Shown one piece after another: positions 35,937-48,931 of a stretch of 64,000 bases of DNA. Under the pieces are notes generated by a model. It was given only the letters and a program-made list of their open reading frames with translations, searched no databases and was not told the DNA's origin. The position numbers were made by a program, and so were the translations under genes. This DNA is from Paragordius varius (Eukaryota > Nematomorpha): NCBI GenBank assembly GCA_964247055.1, contig OZ176051.1:6944001-7008000 (forward strand), read 5' to 3'. Each line of letters opens with the position of its first letter. Positions within the stretch are counted from its first letter, which is position 1.

Positions 35937-38628
35937 ATATAATTCAAATCAGAAGTATTTCATAAAAATATATATTGAACAAAAATTTAGATGGCTCAAA
36001 ATCTGCGTCGCTATTTATCAAATAAAATGAAAAAAATATTAATTTACATAAAACTCGTTTTTCTTTAATAAATATAAAATTAATAGTATTTTACACATAT
36101 CCTGAGAATTGGAAAAAAAATATTTTATTTTTTTATTGGCTTTGGATTCTAAAATACCCACAGACTTGTAAGTTTGTTTGTTAAAAGAATATTTCAAACC
36201 GTTATAACTCAAAAGCTAACCACATTGAATCGGAAAAAATGAATGATTACCACCGCTGTAGCTTAGGAATTTTGGGTAACCGAAATCTTATAAATATACA
36301 TTTATGATTTTAATAACACCATCTAAATTAAACTAAATTATGTGTCTTAGCCATCTTATTTATTTTTGCCAAAAGAATTAAAGAAATTGATATTCACACT
36401 CTCCTGAATGCATTTTTATAAGCCGGGCTATGTTTATACACATAGAACGGATTTAAAGAATGATATTATCTTGGTTAGTTTTTGTTGGTTTATAAAATTG
36501 AAAAAATTGACATATTTAGCCATATGTTATATTTGGGAGCTCTCGGTGGCGAGATGGATCTTAAAAAATAATGTAATGGTCCTTGTCAGGGGACGCCTAT
36601 TTATTTTAAGTATTATAGCTAAATAGATTAACATGATAAAATAACTTATATACAGTGGTGTATTAAAATTATTTGACCATTATTTTTAACATGTTTGATT
36701 AAACGCTTAGAGTGGCCTTAATTGCATAAATTGTTGCGACAAGATGACTAAACATTCAAATATAAATTGTTTATACAGTTTAAAGGAAGAAATTTACTTA
36801 ATAGATAAACCGTCATAACTGATGTCGTACATGCAAAAATTTGCTGTCCTCTTACGATACCAAGTCACCTTAATAACATAATTGTATATTATATATATAT
36901 ATATATAACATTTTCTCCCTGTTAACCTTAATATGGCACAAGTTTATATCTACGCATATCATTGAACCAATGAACGGTGTTTAAATTAATTTACAAGGCA
37001 ATAAATAGAAACTCTATCTATATATTTTATTCAAATAAACATTTTGTGGTTTAAATAGAGAAATTAATAAGGATTTTAACAATTTTGCTCCATATATAAA
37101 GTGCTTTTTGCTGATAAAACTCGTTCATATATCTTATATTTTTTATATATCAGACCACTATTAAACATTTTTATACACTTATCCGATATGACACCAGAAG
37201 AATTCCTGTTCAATATACCGTATAATTTCCAGACTTATTTGTGGCGATTCTAAAGTAGTACCTTAGGCACATACAAAAGATGAATAATTTAATTGAATAT
37301 ATCCCTAATGTTATGTAAATTTGTTTAAATTCCATAAACTTTAATGGATCAACTTTTTGTGTTGATCGGAGCTTATCCATATCTATGTAAATTAACTAAT
37401 TTACAATTTAAACATTATGTGGTGTTTGTTTTAAGTTGATAAAGTTTATCAAAACAACTTTGTTTTACATTTATTTAATATAACTAATTTAAACATAAAG
37501 TACAGTGGCGTATGCAGTAAAAGATTGTTAGTGCAAAATAATCTTAAACAGGGGGACAATTTTCATATATTAATTATCATTCAGTCCTATTTATAAACAT
37601 ATACATAATATCCCCCTGTTTTGTGTTCATTAAGATTATTTTGCACTAACAATCTTTTACTGCATACGCTACTGTATAGTTTACTAATATAAAAAATTGG
37701 TTTAAAAGATATCCCTCAATTTTGTCCCCTTTATTAGTTGTGTGTTTATGTTTTGTTTTAATGGTCAGTCAATTAAAAATTATACTAAATAAATTTACAC
37801 ATGTCCCTCTTGTGTAGTAAAAATTATTTTAATAATATATTAATATTCAATATTCATATACCCCCTTTATTTATCGAATCACAGACACAACATTAAAACA
37901 ATAGCCTTTGTCTTCGTTTCGCGCCCCTTTATTTCATGACCAATTGAAAAATATTTGCTTGGTAATTATACTACCCTCCCCCATGTCCTATTTTGCAATA
38001 ATTCTTTTTTTTCAATATTTATTAATTATTGTTATTTGTATTATTTACTTTTTGAAAATACCCTTTTGCTATCTATAATTTTTCCCCGTTAAAACTCATA
38101 TCCCAATTTTCATTTCCTCACCATAATATTGATTATGAGGGATGTTTGTGTTTCTAGTGCCATGTAAAAAAACAGTTTAGGGTTTAAACACCCTAAGCTC
38201 TTAAAAAAATCATGACTAGATCCACACTCATCCCTAATGGTCAAAAATATCTTCAATGGATCCATATAATTATATCATAGCTACAGTAATAATTTACACA
38301 AAGGTGAATGCCACCCGGAACGATGTTTTAATAGTTTGGTAATATCAAGCTCAAGAGCTGACAAATTGAGAAGTGATTTTAAACACACTCTCTCTAAAGT
38401 CACTTTTGTAGCGCGATAACAGAAAAAAAATCATCACCGGGTACACATTCATCAATGTGTATTATGTTAAACAACACTCGGTTTATAAAGTTTCATTGTT
38501 AGTATACATTAATCCTCTAAACTTTAGGCTGATCAAATCAAAAGTAAAACAGGTTTGTACCTTGCTAAATATCTCTATATAATTAATTTTATACATTGTA
38601 TACATCATATTAATATTATAAGATTATT
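35937..38628. other. Intergenic upstream of POP4, downstream of RNGTT
   Basis: A+T-rich. It contains a Tc1-like terminus at 36651 (TACAGTGGTGTATTAAAATT), whose partner end I could not find, a TA microsatellite at 36888-36907 and the MITE at 37503-37674. No gene seen. Confidence 0.5.
37503..37674. mobile_element. Short palindromic TA-flanked MITE
   Basis: 172 bp with inverted repeats of about 45 bp: CAGTGGCGTATGCAGTAAAA, then GATTGTTAGTGCAAAATAAT. The arms differ at about one position, so it is young. Flanked by TA at 37501-37502 and 37675-37676. Tc1/mariner-type. Confidence 0.88.
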
Positions 38629-41600
38629 TTAGTCATTTGGATAAGGCCTTTTATTAGGTCTAGATTGCTGTTGAGTTGTATCCAAATTATTTCCATTAGG
38701 TTTAGGGGCGAGATTTTTAGTGCTTTGATGCCCTGATAACACTGCATACGATTCTTGCTGTATAAAGTTAAATAGGATTTCCGAAGTAACGGGGTGCATA
38801 ATGCTATACATGACACCTAAAATATTAAATATCCAGTTAAACAAAAATAGTTGATTTCAAGTAATTTTAAAGTGCTTTATAAGATTTCAATATATTTTTT
38901 TGGAAAAAGGTTTACTTTCGGCCGTGCTTATGTGATTGGGAAAAGATTTATCTGTTCGATGTTTCATAAATACCCATTGATTATCTTCGTATTTGCATTC
39001 AATAATTTTATCGTGATATTCTTTAATTTCGTTGGTTACCTAGCGCAATAAAACATAAGAAAAGAATGAATTGTTGTTTATTAAATATGTTTAGTTAAAT
39101 AAAACTGCTCCCCTACTTCCCAAAATTCTTAAGTAGTTTATAAACAATTTAACTATGCCATAATTTATGACAAAACAAAGAATATAGGCGCTTATTTGAA
39201 TATAACAATATTTGATACTTAATATGACAAAAATAGGATTTAGCGCTTAATTCCTCATGACATACAATATACACTAGAGAAAAACTGTATATTTTTATTA
39301 GTAAGGCTTTCATAATAAAATAATGGTGTTAGCTGATAGATTTTAGAATGAATGAGACGATAAAATTGATAAGATTGAGAGAGCTTGGTGTCATCCCTAT
39401 AAAACTTGATTATCCGATTATTATTGAAGGCACATATTTAGCTTAGATCACCAATGGATTCGCAAACAGCATATATTAAAAATATATGGGCATTCATAAT
39501 GGTTTTAAACTTTCAGATATAAGACTGTGAAAAATCGCTAATATAATTGCTATTTCATAGTAGGTTGCCAATTGAAAAAATTCCCTATTCAGAAAAATTC
39601 TTTGAGGATAAATTATTCTAAGATTTATGGGCATATTTTTGTAAGGAATTGTATTCATCAGAAATTGTTCTAAATTTTTCACATGCCCCGTGTTGACGCC
39701 CCTGTTTTATAGGTTGCGCTTAAAATTGTTATTTTTAGTTATATATAACCCTTCTAATTATGAATCATCATAACTTATATGGCGGTTGAAGCAGTTCAAC
39801 GTGAACCTACTTATAAAGTAAGAATGACTTGCCTCACCTGTGTCTACTCTTAACTTCATATCGTAAAATTTATAATGCAGAAAATGGACAAATATATCAA
39901 TATAAGGTTGTCAAAATCACTTGACAAACTAAGCGTTTAAAATGAAAATTCAGAAATTCGACATTATCCATTCCAAAAACACACACTAAATTATGATAAG
40001 AAAAGCGGATGCTAAATTTATACGACCCCACTAAGTCAAATCAAATTTGCATCAACTGTACCAAATCGAACCTTTAAATGTTATGCTCAGAAAAAATAGG
40101 CTTAGATATTTCGGACACATCAAACGTGCTCCAGAACAATGGACAAATAAAATTTTATCCCTACATCCCGAAGGTAACAATCGCAGGGGCAGACCAACAT
40201 TTAACTGGGAAAAAACAATAAATAATGATTTAAGTGTTGCCAAATCGCAAATATTACATACAGACAGCTTCTATACGGATACAATGGCTAGTCATTACAC
40301 ATAGACGATACATTAATGCCATAAAAAACAAACAATCCAAGTGTTTTCTAAATAACCCCATTTAAAAATTGTTAATAACACAAGCATATTCAATGGGTCA
40401 TCGTTTCTCGGTGGTCATAACATTTCAATTCAGTATTTGGATAATTTTCCAACGACTGCTTAACCAATAGAGAAAGCTCGACGAAAATGTTGCATTGTCT
40501 TTGTATATATAAACAACAGGCGTAGCTAATTCAGAAATAATTTGGAAGATACGATTAAAAAATAAAACTATTTCAGATATAAACAAAATATTATTGCATG
40601 AACTTCAAAGAGTTCAAATTTGGGATACAATTAAATAAAAAAAGCACAGAAAACGCGGCCGTTGCGAAATTCACCGAATGAAAACTCACAAAAATAACAA
40701 ATATAACTTGCGTCGATACTTTCTTTTGCACAAAAAAACCGAAATCAATATGAGTAGTCAAACAAATAACCAAAATATCGCCTACACTGGTCATATCAGG
40801 TTTATGATTCACTTTATGTTGTTATATTTGTTTTTTCCAATTAATTTGCGGTTTTTTTAAGACACTGTGTAAATCAATCATCTTGTTACAATCAGAAAAA
40901 ACCCGTAATTTATCATCCGCCTGGGCTTCAATGAAAAGTTAAAAAGTTGCTGCAAAATAGTAAAAAAGCATAAAAATAGACCAAAATAGTGATTGCGTAG
41001 AATATGAAAATTTCCAAGCAAAAATGAATTATCCTTTGTAAATGTATGGCATTTCAAGTATAAAGACATTAACTATTGAATATGTGACATAAAATTATAA
41101 ATATAATATACAGATAAAATTTTGAAAGTTTTCACAAATAAAAAATACATGTCATGAATTAGGTCACAAAGCAATTAAATTAGAGAAAAAATCAAAAATT
41201 TATCAAATTAATCATATAAAATTACCCCTTTTTGTTTAAAATATGAAAGAAAATCTTAAAAATACATGAATAAAAAACCCCATTTAACCAGTTTTTTTAT
41301 GAAATTGCTATATATTTAAAAAGGCGTCGTAACCCTTAAAAATCAGTTTTATGTCCAGGCATATTAAATTTAAAAAAGGAGATAAACTTACTTTGATTTG
41401 TGCTACTGGCTTATCATGGCCACCGACATATAAATAACCTTTACTCTCTGGTAACATTCTAATATTCATGGAAACACATTTTATACAATGAGTAAAACAT
41501 TTAAAAAAATTCTCAAATAATATACATTTACAATTCAAATTCACTCTAAATAATTTATATGTTTTTTAAGATTAAAAATCTATATTTATATATATATTTT

Positions 41601-44600
41601 TAATAAAATTTTGTTTTAAATTATAATGATACAGAAAAAATTATAAACTATTCCATAAAGATATATTTCATATTAATAATGAGCTATATTAGTTCGAAAA
41701 CACATATTTTATTTTTAGGGTGAATTTGAATTGTTCGAGGGTGTGAATTGTAAATGGTATATATTACCCATATTTGACTTCTTTAACAATTTTTAATCTA
41801 AAATCTATGGAATTGAGTTCCGGAGGTTTCCATTTCAATAATTCGTCCCAACGACCCATTTTATATGGCTATAAACATAAAAAGTAAAAGAAAACTTTTG
41901 CCAATATATTTAATATTACATCATATTCAAACTAAAAAAACGCACTAGAATATTGATTATCTTGAATTATATATATTTTTATTTCAATATATTTTACGTC
42001 ATTGTTAGGTTGAAATACCAATCCATCCATTCCGTGACTTAATTTGGCTTGAAATGTTCCCCACAACTATATTAAGATATATCATTATTCTCAATATTGA
42101 AAATGAGTGATTATATCTCTTTCACCAATAATAGTTATTATATCATTTTTATCAATTGAGATATTTAAGCTATATATACTCATCGTATATGCAAACTAAG
42201 GGTATTTAACCGATTTTTAGAAGTGCTTTTAAAACACAAAAAATATGCAGATCTTTTTTATAAAAAATAATTTTCAATGGGTAGGAAATTGGGATTATTC
42301 GATATTAGTGAGAAATGTAAAGATGAATGTAGTTGCCTAAAGCCAAACTTAATATTTGTTAATTTGTTTTAAGTAATCTTAGAATAGCAGGATAAAGCGG
42401 TCGAATTTTAATGTATTAATAATTGTATCACTGTAAACCGATACCGTAAGCCACTCAAAATTGGTATGAATTAAATTAATACTATATAAATTATTAGATA
42501 TTATGTGAAAATATTTTGAAAATTATCTAATAATTCAGCCGTTAATTTATACTATTTGACACATAATATCTATCAAACATAGATCAAAATTGATATCTAA
42601 TCAAATTAAATATAAAAATTTAAATTTAACACATTTTTATACAATTAACACTAAAAAATATTTTATAAATAAAAGTTAATCATCTTATTTCGTTTAGATA
42701 CGGACATTATTTAAGATAATTAATGCATTTTATTTTATTATATGTGAAACATAATCGCAAAAAATTGTACCTTTGGTGCTTCAACCAATGGAAAAAATTG
42801 TTTCATCCGTATACTAAACGGTTCTTGGCTTCGATTTATCCTATTTTCATGGATAGCTTTTGCACGTGGGCTTATAAATTCATGTTCTATGCATAGCATT
42901 CGTGTATCAAATGGCGTTTTACCAACTTGTTCCCCCTAACATATTGGACGCAAAAAAAGGAGTTTAAAAATTTTAATTCGTAATAAACAGTATTTATACC
43001 AAAATCGATTTATAAAATATATCAAATCAAAATGTTGTTGTCACCTAAAAAATCGATTGTTCATAATTATACGTATTTTCATATTAAAGCGAGTGTGATG
43101 ATTACCTCAAATATTATGATATCGTATATCAGATATCGGGGTATATTAACACCATCCAACACATCCATTACCATTTCCTAAAAGCGGCAAACAGCATATA
43201 TGACAATATTTAAACGAAACTTCAGTAAAAAATGCAAAATTAAAAACATGAAATGCAAAAAGCTAAAATTTTAAGGTTTTTTTTGATAAAGACGATGTCA
43301 AAAAGTAACTTATTAATGAGGTTATTTATAATAAATGATTAAAGGATATAATTACACATAAATATATAAGATACTACAAAATAAATATAATGAAAATGTA
43401 TTTTAACGTATAAATCATAACTTTAAACATAAATGCAAATAGGCAAATAACCACTGCGATTTTTAATTAAAATATGAATATTACCCCATCAAGCAAACTA
43501 TTTTGATATTGTTTTTCAGGGTGTTTACGCATGGGAAATGTAAGGAGAGTTGTTTTAAAGTACCGATTATCCCGATCAATTAGGTACACGCCATCCGAAC
43601 TTATGTACGTCATAAATCTGTACAAAAATAATTTATATATGTAAAAATTTCCCAAAAAATTAAAATTATCACCAATTTTCTTAACTATAAAAATGGTCCA
43701 AAAAATATGTTTGAAAAATTTAATACGGTTACCATATTTTAATATTTTTTACTTATTTATGTAAACGTATGTATATTTTTTGGATTGTTTTAAAAAAAGT
43801 ATATTTCATAATTTTCAATTTATCACATAGCCTGTTAAAATGATTAGGCTTAACCAAAAACACACATTGGAATCGTATTTTGTTTTTACGTAAAAAATTC
43901 GTTAAAACCACCGAAACTATCACCAAACTAGTATGTCTGAGAAATTGTTTTTAAAAAAATGTATCTGTAGTAGCATATAAATAAAAGACAAAAGAACAAA
44001 TTATGAAAGTAATAACCTGTATCCATCAGCTTTCCAACTGACTTTGTACGGTTTTTGGGCCAGTAAATGAATATTGTCTATCGTCATTGAAACGGGTTGA
44101 CTACCAGGAAATCCATTTCTTTAATATAAATGATAAAGCGATGATGTTGTTTAAAACCGAGTCTACACATGTACTTATGATGTCAATTTTAAAAAAAACC
44201 CTAAAAAATTTAATTTTTAAGGGTAACTTATAGAAGAGAAATTGTACATTCTCTAGCAAAATAAACACCATAAACTATGATATTTGACACTCAATGATAA
44301 AAAAAGTTAATTGATCATATAACAAGATTTGTGATTTTAAGGTCCTGATTATTGTATAATATACCATTTACACTTCAAGAGTGTCCTTGAACAATTCAAG
44401 TTGGTCCTTGAACAATTCAAGTTGGTCCTTGAACAGTTCAAGTTGGTCCTTGAACAATTCAAGTTGGTCCTTGAACAATTCAAGTTGGTCCTTGAACAAT
44501 TCAAGTTGGTCCTTGAACAATTCAAGTTGGTCCTTAAACAATTCAAGTTGGTCTTGAACAATTCAAGTTGGTCCTTAAAATTTATAAATTTTGATTTAAC

Positions 44601-47600
44601 CATAATTTTTGCATTTATTCTTTTATTTTATTATTTATTAACCTAATTTTCATTATTTATTATATATTTATTCATTTAAAAATAAAATTTTTTATTGAAA
44701 AACCACTTTTTTGTTTCAAACTATTTTTTTTCAATTGAACAAAATTATTAGCATTTAAATGTTTTCAATGAAAAAATTTAATTAATAACTTAGAAAACTT
44801 ATATATTTTTTCATTTCGTGTTAAGACCTTATAAATATCCAAAATTATTTTAAGAAATGAATAAAGATATAGGGTTTCTCAAAGATTAAAATTTGTATCG
44901 ATTTAAATTTTATGTTAAATAATAGAAAATAGGTTAAATACAATAAAATAGATGAATTATTTACAATTTGATTGATAAAATTTAAAAACAAAACAAAAAA
45001 GTCAAAGGACCAACTTGAATTGTTCAAGGACCAACTTGAATTGTTCAAGGACCAACTTGAATTGTTCAAGGACCAACTTAAACTGTTCAAGGACCAACTT
45101 GAATTGTTCAAGGACCAACTTGAATTGTTCAAGGACACTCTTGAAGTGTAAATGGTATAATATATTATTTTTGAAAAAACTATAATAGCATACTAAAAGT
45201 AGCCATAAAAATTAACTACATGATTATCTGTATTGAAATAAAACTTAAATCCTCCTGTAAATCAAATTTCATACTTTTAACATAAAAAATGAAAATATAT
45301 TTGTGTTAAGAGTGCACACAAAATAGATGATTACCCATTAAATTCGCACAGCTTTTTAACTGTACCGCGGAGTTTTTTAAGTTCAGACTTATCTGTGAGT
45401 TGAGTAACTCCCAAAACTTGACCGTCCATAAATAAATCACTTTTTCCTAGCGTGGTGGAATGTGAGGGTTTCATTTCATGTTTCAAAGATGTGTTATCAA
45501 TATTTGTAATAGGGTTATTTTGATCATCCTAAAATAGCATTTATGGGAATAAATTTTAAATTAATATGCATTGATTATATGAAATATTTTAAAATAAATC
45601 AGAATAAAACATTTGAAATATAATCCGGGGTAATTTTTGCATATAAATTCGTGAATTAACATTTATACATGATCAATAAATTTGGAAAAATAAGGTTAGA
45701 AAAAACTATTTAATATGTTCGTGATACAACATTTATTTTTAAAAAATTTATTAAAAACACTATCTCACACTTAAAAATTTGAAAAAAATTATTATTTAAC
45801 CAATAATTAATATAAATATATTAGTTTTAATATATTTTTAAAGATTTTTATACATAGGTTAGAATTCTAAAAGAACCATCAAAAATATTAAAAAAATTGA
45901 TAATCCACCAACCCATTTTCAAAGCAAAAATTTATTTCCAACAAAAAATATAAAATTTGTTTTTATATCTCAAAATTTCATAAAAGAATGCAAATGCATT
46001 TTTTAAATAAAATCAAATAAGACTTGAGCAACATTGTCAGTGGAATGAACTCCATTTGTAATTGCCATATTGTTAGTATCGTCTGCATCGTCTTCCTGTC
46101 CGTCTGCAAAATCTTCAGGTCCTGTTGTCAAATCTGAATTGAAATTTATAAAAAGGATATGCATTCGAATAGTTGCTTATTTCCGACTATATAGTTGGGC
46201 AATATGCAACACAGTAGTGTATGGAAAAAAGAAAGGAAATGAAATTGTTTATACAACATTTTGTTGTTTTTTCCATACACTAGTGTGTTGCATATTGCTC
46301 AACTAAAGTGTGAAAAAGGCAACTTGTAAAATACATATTGTAAATAATTACTATGGAGTAAAAATTAAAATTATTAAGACATATGTCGAAAAATATTTTT
46401 TTAAAGAGAGTCAATTAATTTTTTTGTCCCATGTTATCGCTGGACGACCAACTATGTTTTGTTTGTTTGGCTTAAAGTTTGTTATATTTTTTATCCCTAT
46501 ATCGTTATCTAATATTTGAATGTGACCGTAGTAGCCGGGTCTACATATTTGGATGTAAATTAACTGAAAATTTACATTTGGTTAACCCTAGATTTAGAGT
46601 ATAGCTACTTAGGGTTTCGAATTTCCAGTTTAATTTACATAAATATTAATTTAATTTAAATTCATATAACCGACTGCATTTATACCAATATTGCAAAGTT
46701 GGATATATATATGTATGAAATTGATATGTGAAACCCCCAAGTCAAATAGTTGTGTCGTACTGATGATTGATAACAAGCACGAAACTAGTCGATTACTATT
46801 AGCGAAGGGTTTCTCATAATCAATTATAATTTCAGTTTATAAATATTTATTAATTAATTTTCTATTTAATTTTCCTTTATAATTTTCTTACGGATTTAAC
46901 AACTGTTATTACAAAACATTATCAATCCGTCTTACTTTTTATGCTTTATTTTTCTAATTTTTTACTATACACTAAATATAGTGATATTTCACGTTTTATT
47001 TTATGTAATAGAGATGTAAATTTACAAGCTCAATTCTATATTCCACAATCGTTAATATAGAGTTAACATGAATATAAGTCTTTAACTTTTTATCCTGTGT
47101 CTTTATTAAAATTTTAAATAATAAATATTAAATCTTTTATAAAATAAGAAAAGTAATTGGAGTTAGTTTACCCCAATCTGGTTTAAATGGAGCCATGGGT
47201 GTATCTTCTTCCATATCATACTGAGTAAATAATTCATTCAAATAATCTTGTTTATAGATCCCTGGAGGTCTGGCCTAAACCATAATATATTTTTAAAAGT
47301 AATCAAAAACTAGATTTTAAATGTATACAATTTGTGGTTAATGATTGAAAATAGGATTTTTAAACAAAAATATATCAATCAAATAATTGTTATGCGTTTT
47401 AATATGATATAATACCATTATAGACTTTAAAAAAAATTAAATGGCCTTAAAAATATTATAAACAAATTAATGTTATTCATCAACAGTGGCAAATCAAATT
47501 ATTAAGGTATTTTTAATATCAACGATTAAAATCAGAACTTGTATACAAATTTATTATTCAAATGTTCTCCTTAATTTATATACTTATAATTCGCACTTTT

Positions 47601-48435
47601 AGTTCAAAAAAACATTAAAGAGTTACAGTTAAAAACAAATTTTTGATAAATTTCAAGTAATTATATTACATTGGCGAAAGTGTCGACCGCAGCTATAGGG
47701 CTCCAATACATATGATGTATAAGGTAGGCGCATATCATATATCCAGTGCGGTTAAAACCGTGTGTACAATGGACAGCTAAATATATGATAAAATTACAAA
47801 AAATGGAAAAAATGATAAATATGATTTAAAGTAATCAAATAGGTGTCACTTGAGGTAAGAAAACACCTTAAAATATCAATAAATAACATTTTAATGTAAA
47901 TTATAAATTGATCAATTAATAAATAGTACATTTTTTATAATCGTATAACAAACAACAATATAGTGTAAATAAGAAAGCTTTAAAAATTTAGTCTGCAAAA
48001 AAAATCTAATAGAAATAAATTACCTATAAGGTCTTCAGAATTTTTTGAGAGATGACTAGCTACTTTATAAATAAAAGAGTCGACATTTTCTTTGGAGGGT
48101 GCTTCGCCAAATCAACAAAATTATAAAAAGAAATTACCCTCTACATGCTATCTTATGATATTCAGCCCCTCTATCCTCCACTTCTTTTTTATTATAAAAT
48201 CTATTGGTGTTAGTTAAATCGATCCATAACCCTATTTTTCTCTAGAATAATTAAATTAAAATACTTTATATTGTTTCGCTGCCTGAAAAACCATGTCGAC
48301 AGTGAATTTATTAGACTCTGGTACATTTTTAAATGTTTTGTCAAGTGGAGTTTTAAATGGTATAAATATTCCTTCAATTAAATCACCCTTTCTAGGGCAA
48401 TTAAGCCATCGCAAGGGTAGGGTTTTACTTTGCAT
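38629..48435 (-). CDS. RNGTT: mRNA capping enzyme (RNA 5'-triphosphatase + guanylyltransferase)
   Basis: Bifunctional nuclear enzyme that adds the 5' cap to Pol II transcripts. 16 exons: 48265-48435, 48138-48241, 48024-48106, 47670-47776, 47172-47274, 46024-46133, 45335-45528, 44017-44118, 43485-43617, 43106-43177, 42771-42935, 41998-42066, 41768-41868, 41392-41458, 38916-39039, 38629-38816; 630 aa (human 597). N-terminal half: [22 protein letters not shown] and the Cys-phosphatase loop [11 protein letters not shown]-terminal half: active-site Lys motif [43 protein letters not shown] and [14 protein letters not shown]. All catalytic motifs are intact. An acidic linker (46024-46133) joins the halves. 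Intron 1 is 23 nt; intron 2 lacks an AG that keeps the frame. A Gln/Asn/Pro tail extends beyond the human end. Confidence 0.95.
40035..40300 (+). mobile_element. LINE (non-LTR retrotransposon) ORF2 tail fragment
   Basis: In RNGTT intron 14, antisense to the gene. The open frame contains [13 protein letters not shown] and [15 protein letters not shown], the typical pattern R.L.WFGH..R then G.R.RGRP...W found at the C-terminal end of many LINE reverse transcriptases. Only this end is recognisable; the rest is lost. Confidence 0.75.
41524..41758. mobile_element. Short foldback element (subfamily F3) beside an RNGTT splice donor
   Basis: 235 bp. The right end reads ACCATTTACAATTCACACCC inward and the left is ACATTTACAATTC. 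GGGTG motifs 21 bp apart at the right end show the terminal repeat period. The subterminal sequence TTATATGTTTTTTAAGATT matches the 34315 element. It ends 9 nt inside the 5' splice site of the intron after RNGTT exon 13. Confidence 0.8.
44363..45156. mobile_element. Foldback DNA element with 21-bp iterons and 7-bp duplication (subfamily F2)
   Basis: 794 bp in an RNGTT intron. Perfect ends ACCATTTACACTTCAAGAGTG in opposite orientation. About nine units of AAGTTGGTCCTTGAACAATTC on the left and six on the right, inverted. The middle is A+T-rich and non-coding. ATAATAT stands directly outside both ends (44356-44362 and 45157-45163), a likely 7-bp target duplication. The high identity of the units suggests recent activity. 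Confidence 0.9.
46194..46303. mobile_element. 110-bp palindromic MITE in an RNGTT intron
   Basis: Inverted arms of about 37 bp: GTTGGGCAATATGCAACACA, then TAGTGTATGGAAAAAA, with about two mismatches. TA on both sides (46192-46193 and 46304-46305). It lies about 60 bp upstream of RNGTT exon 6. Confidence 0.85.
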
Positions 48436-48931
48436 ATCCTACATATGAAATACATATGTATGGTCATTCATTCAATATACTTGTGCAAAAAATATAACCA
48501 GTTTTATAACTTATGTATCATAATATAATATTTTATAAATGTCCATCTATTTTTTAAATAACAATTTTGGGGTCGAGTGCCACATTTCATAAGTAAATGC
48601 TCAAATTATGTTGAAAAATTTAATTTAATCAAGACGAGGGGCCCAACTTTTGAACGTCGAATCAATAAAACCTGTGTCAATTTACTGGTAAAAAATAAAA
48701 TAGCCGATACCCTTTAGGATATAATAAATTAATACATAGTGTCACAAAAAAAATGATGAAATATATTTACTCTGATAAGAAAATATTAAACGTTTGGCCC
48801 TTACGAGTGAATTTAGAATGTTAACTTTTGTAATAAGTGCTTTATATTAATCTTTATCCAAAAAATACAACTTTATATCATAAACTACATAAAAACAGCA
48901 AAATAATAATTGCAAAAAAAATTAATTATTA

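Noticed and set aside
36651-36720. Possible full Tc1-like transposon starting TACAGTGGTGTATTAAAATT
   Set aside because: Only one terminus is visible; no matching inverted end or transposase was found nearby.
40047-40304. 85-codon frame considered as an RNGTT-embedded host gene
   Set aside because: The pattern of GH..R and RGRP...W is that of a LINE reverse-transcriptase tail; it is a transposon remnant.
44349-45138. Open frames with seven-residue repeats (NLNCSRT and similar)
   Set aside because: They are produced by the 21-bp iterons of the foldback element, which equal seven codons and so stay open on both strands.
44363-45156. Regular short repeats that could suggest a CRISPR array
   Set aside because: The units are directly adjacent without unique spacers, are inverted between the two ends, and lie in an intron of an animal gene.
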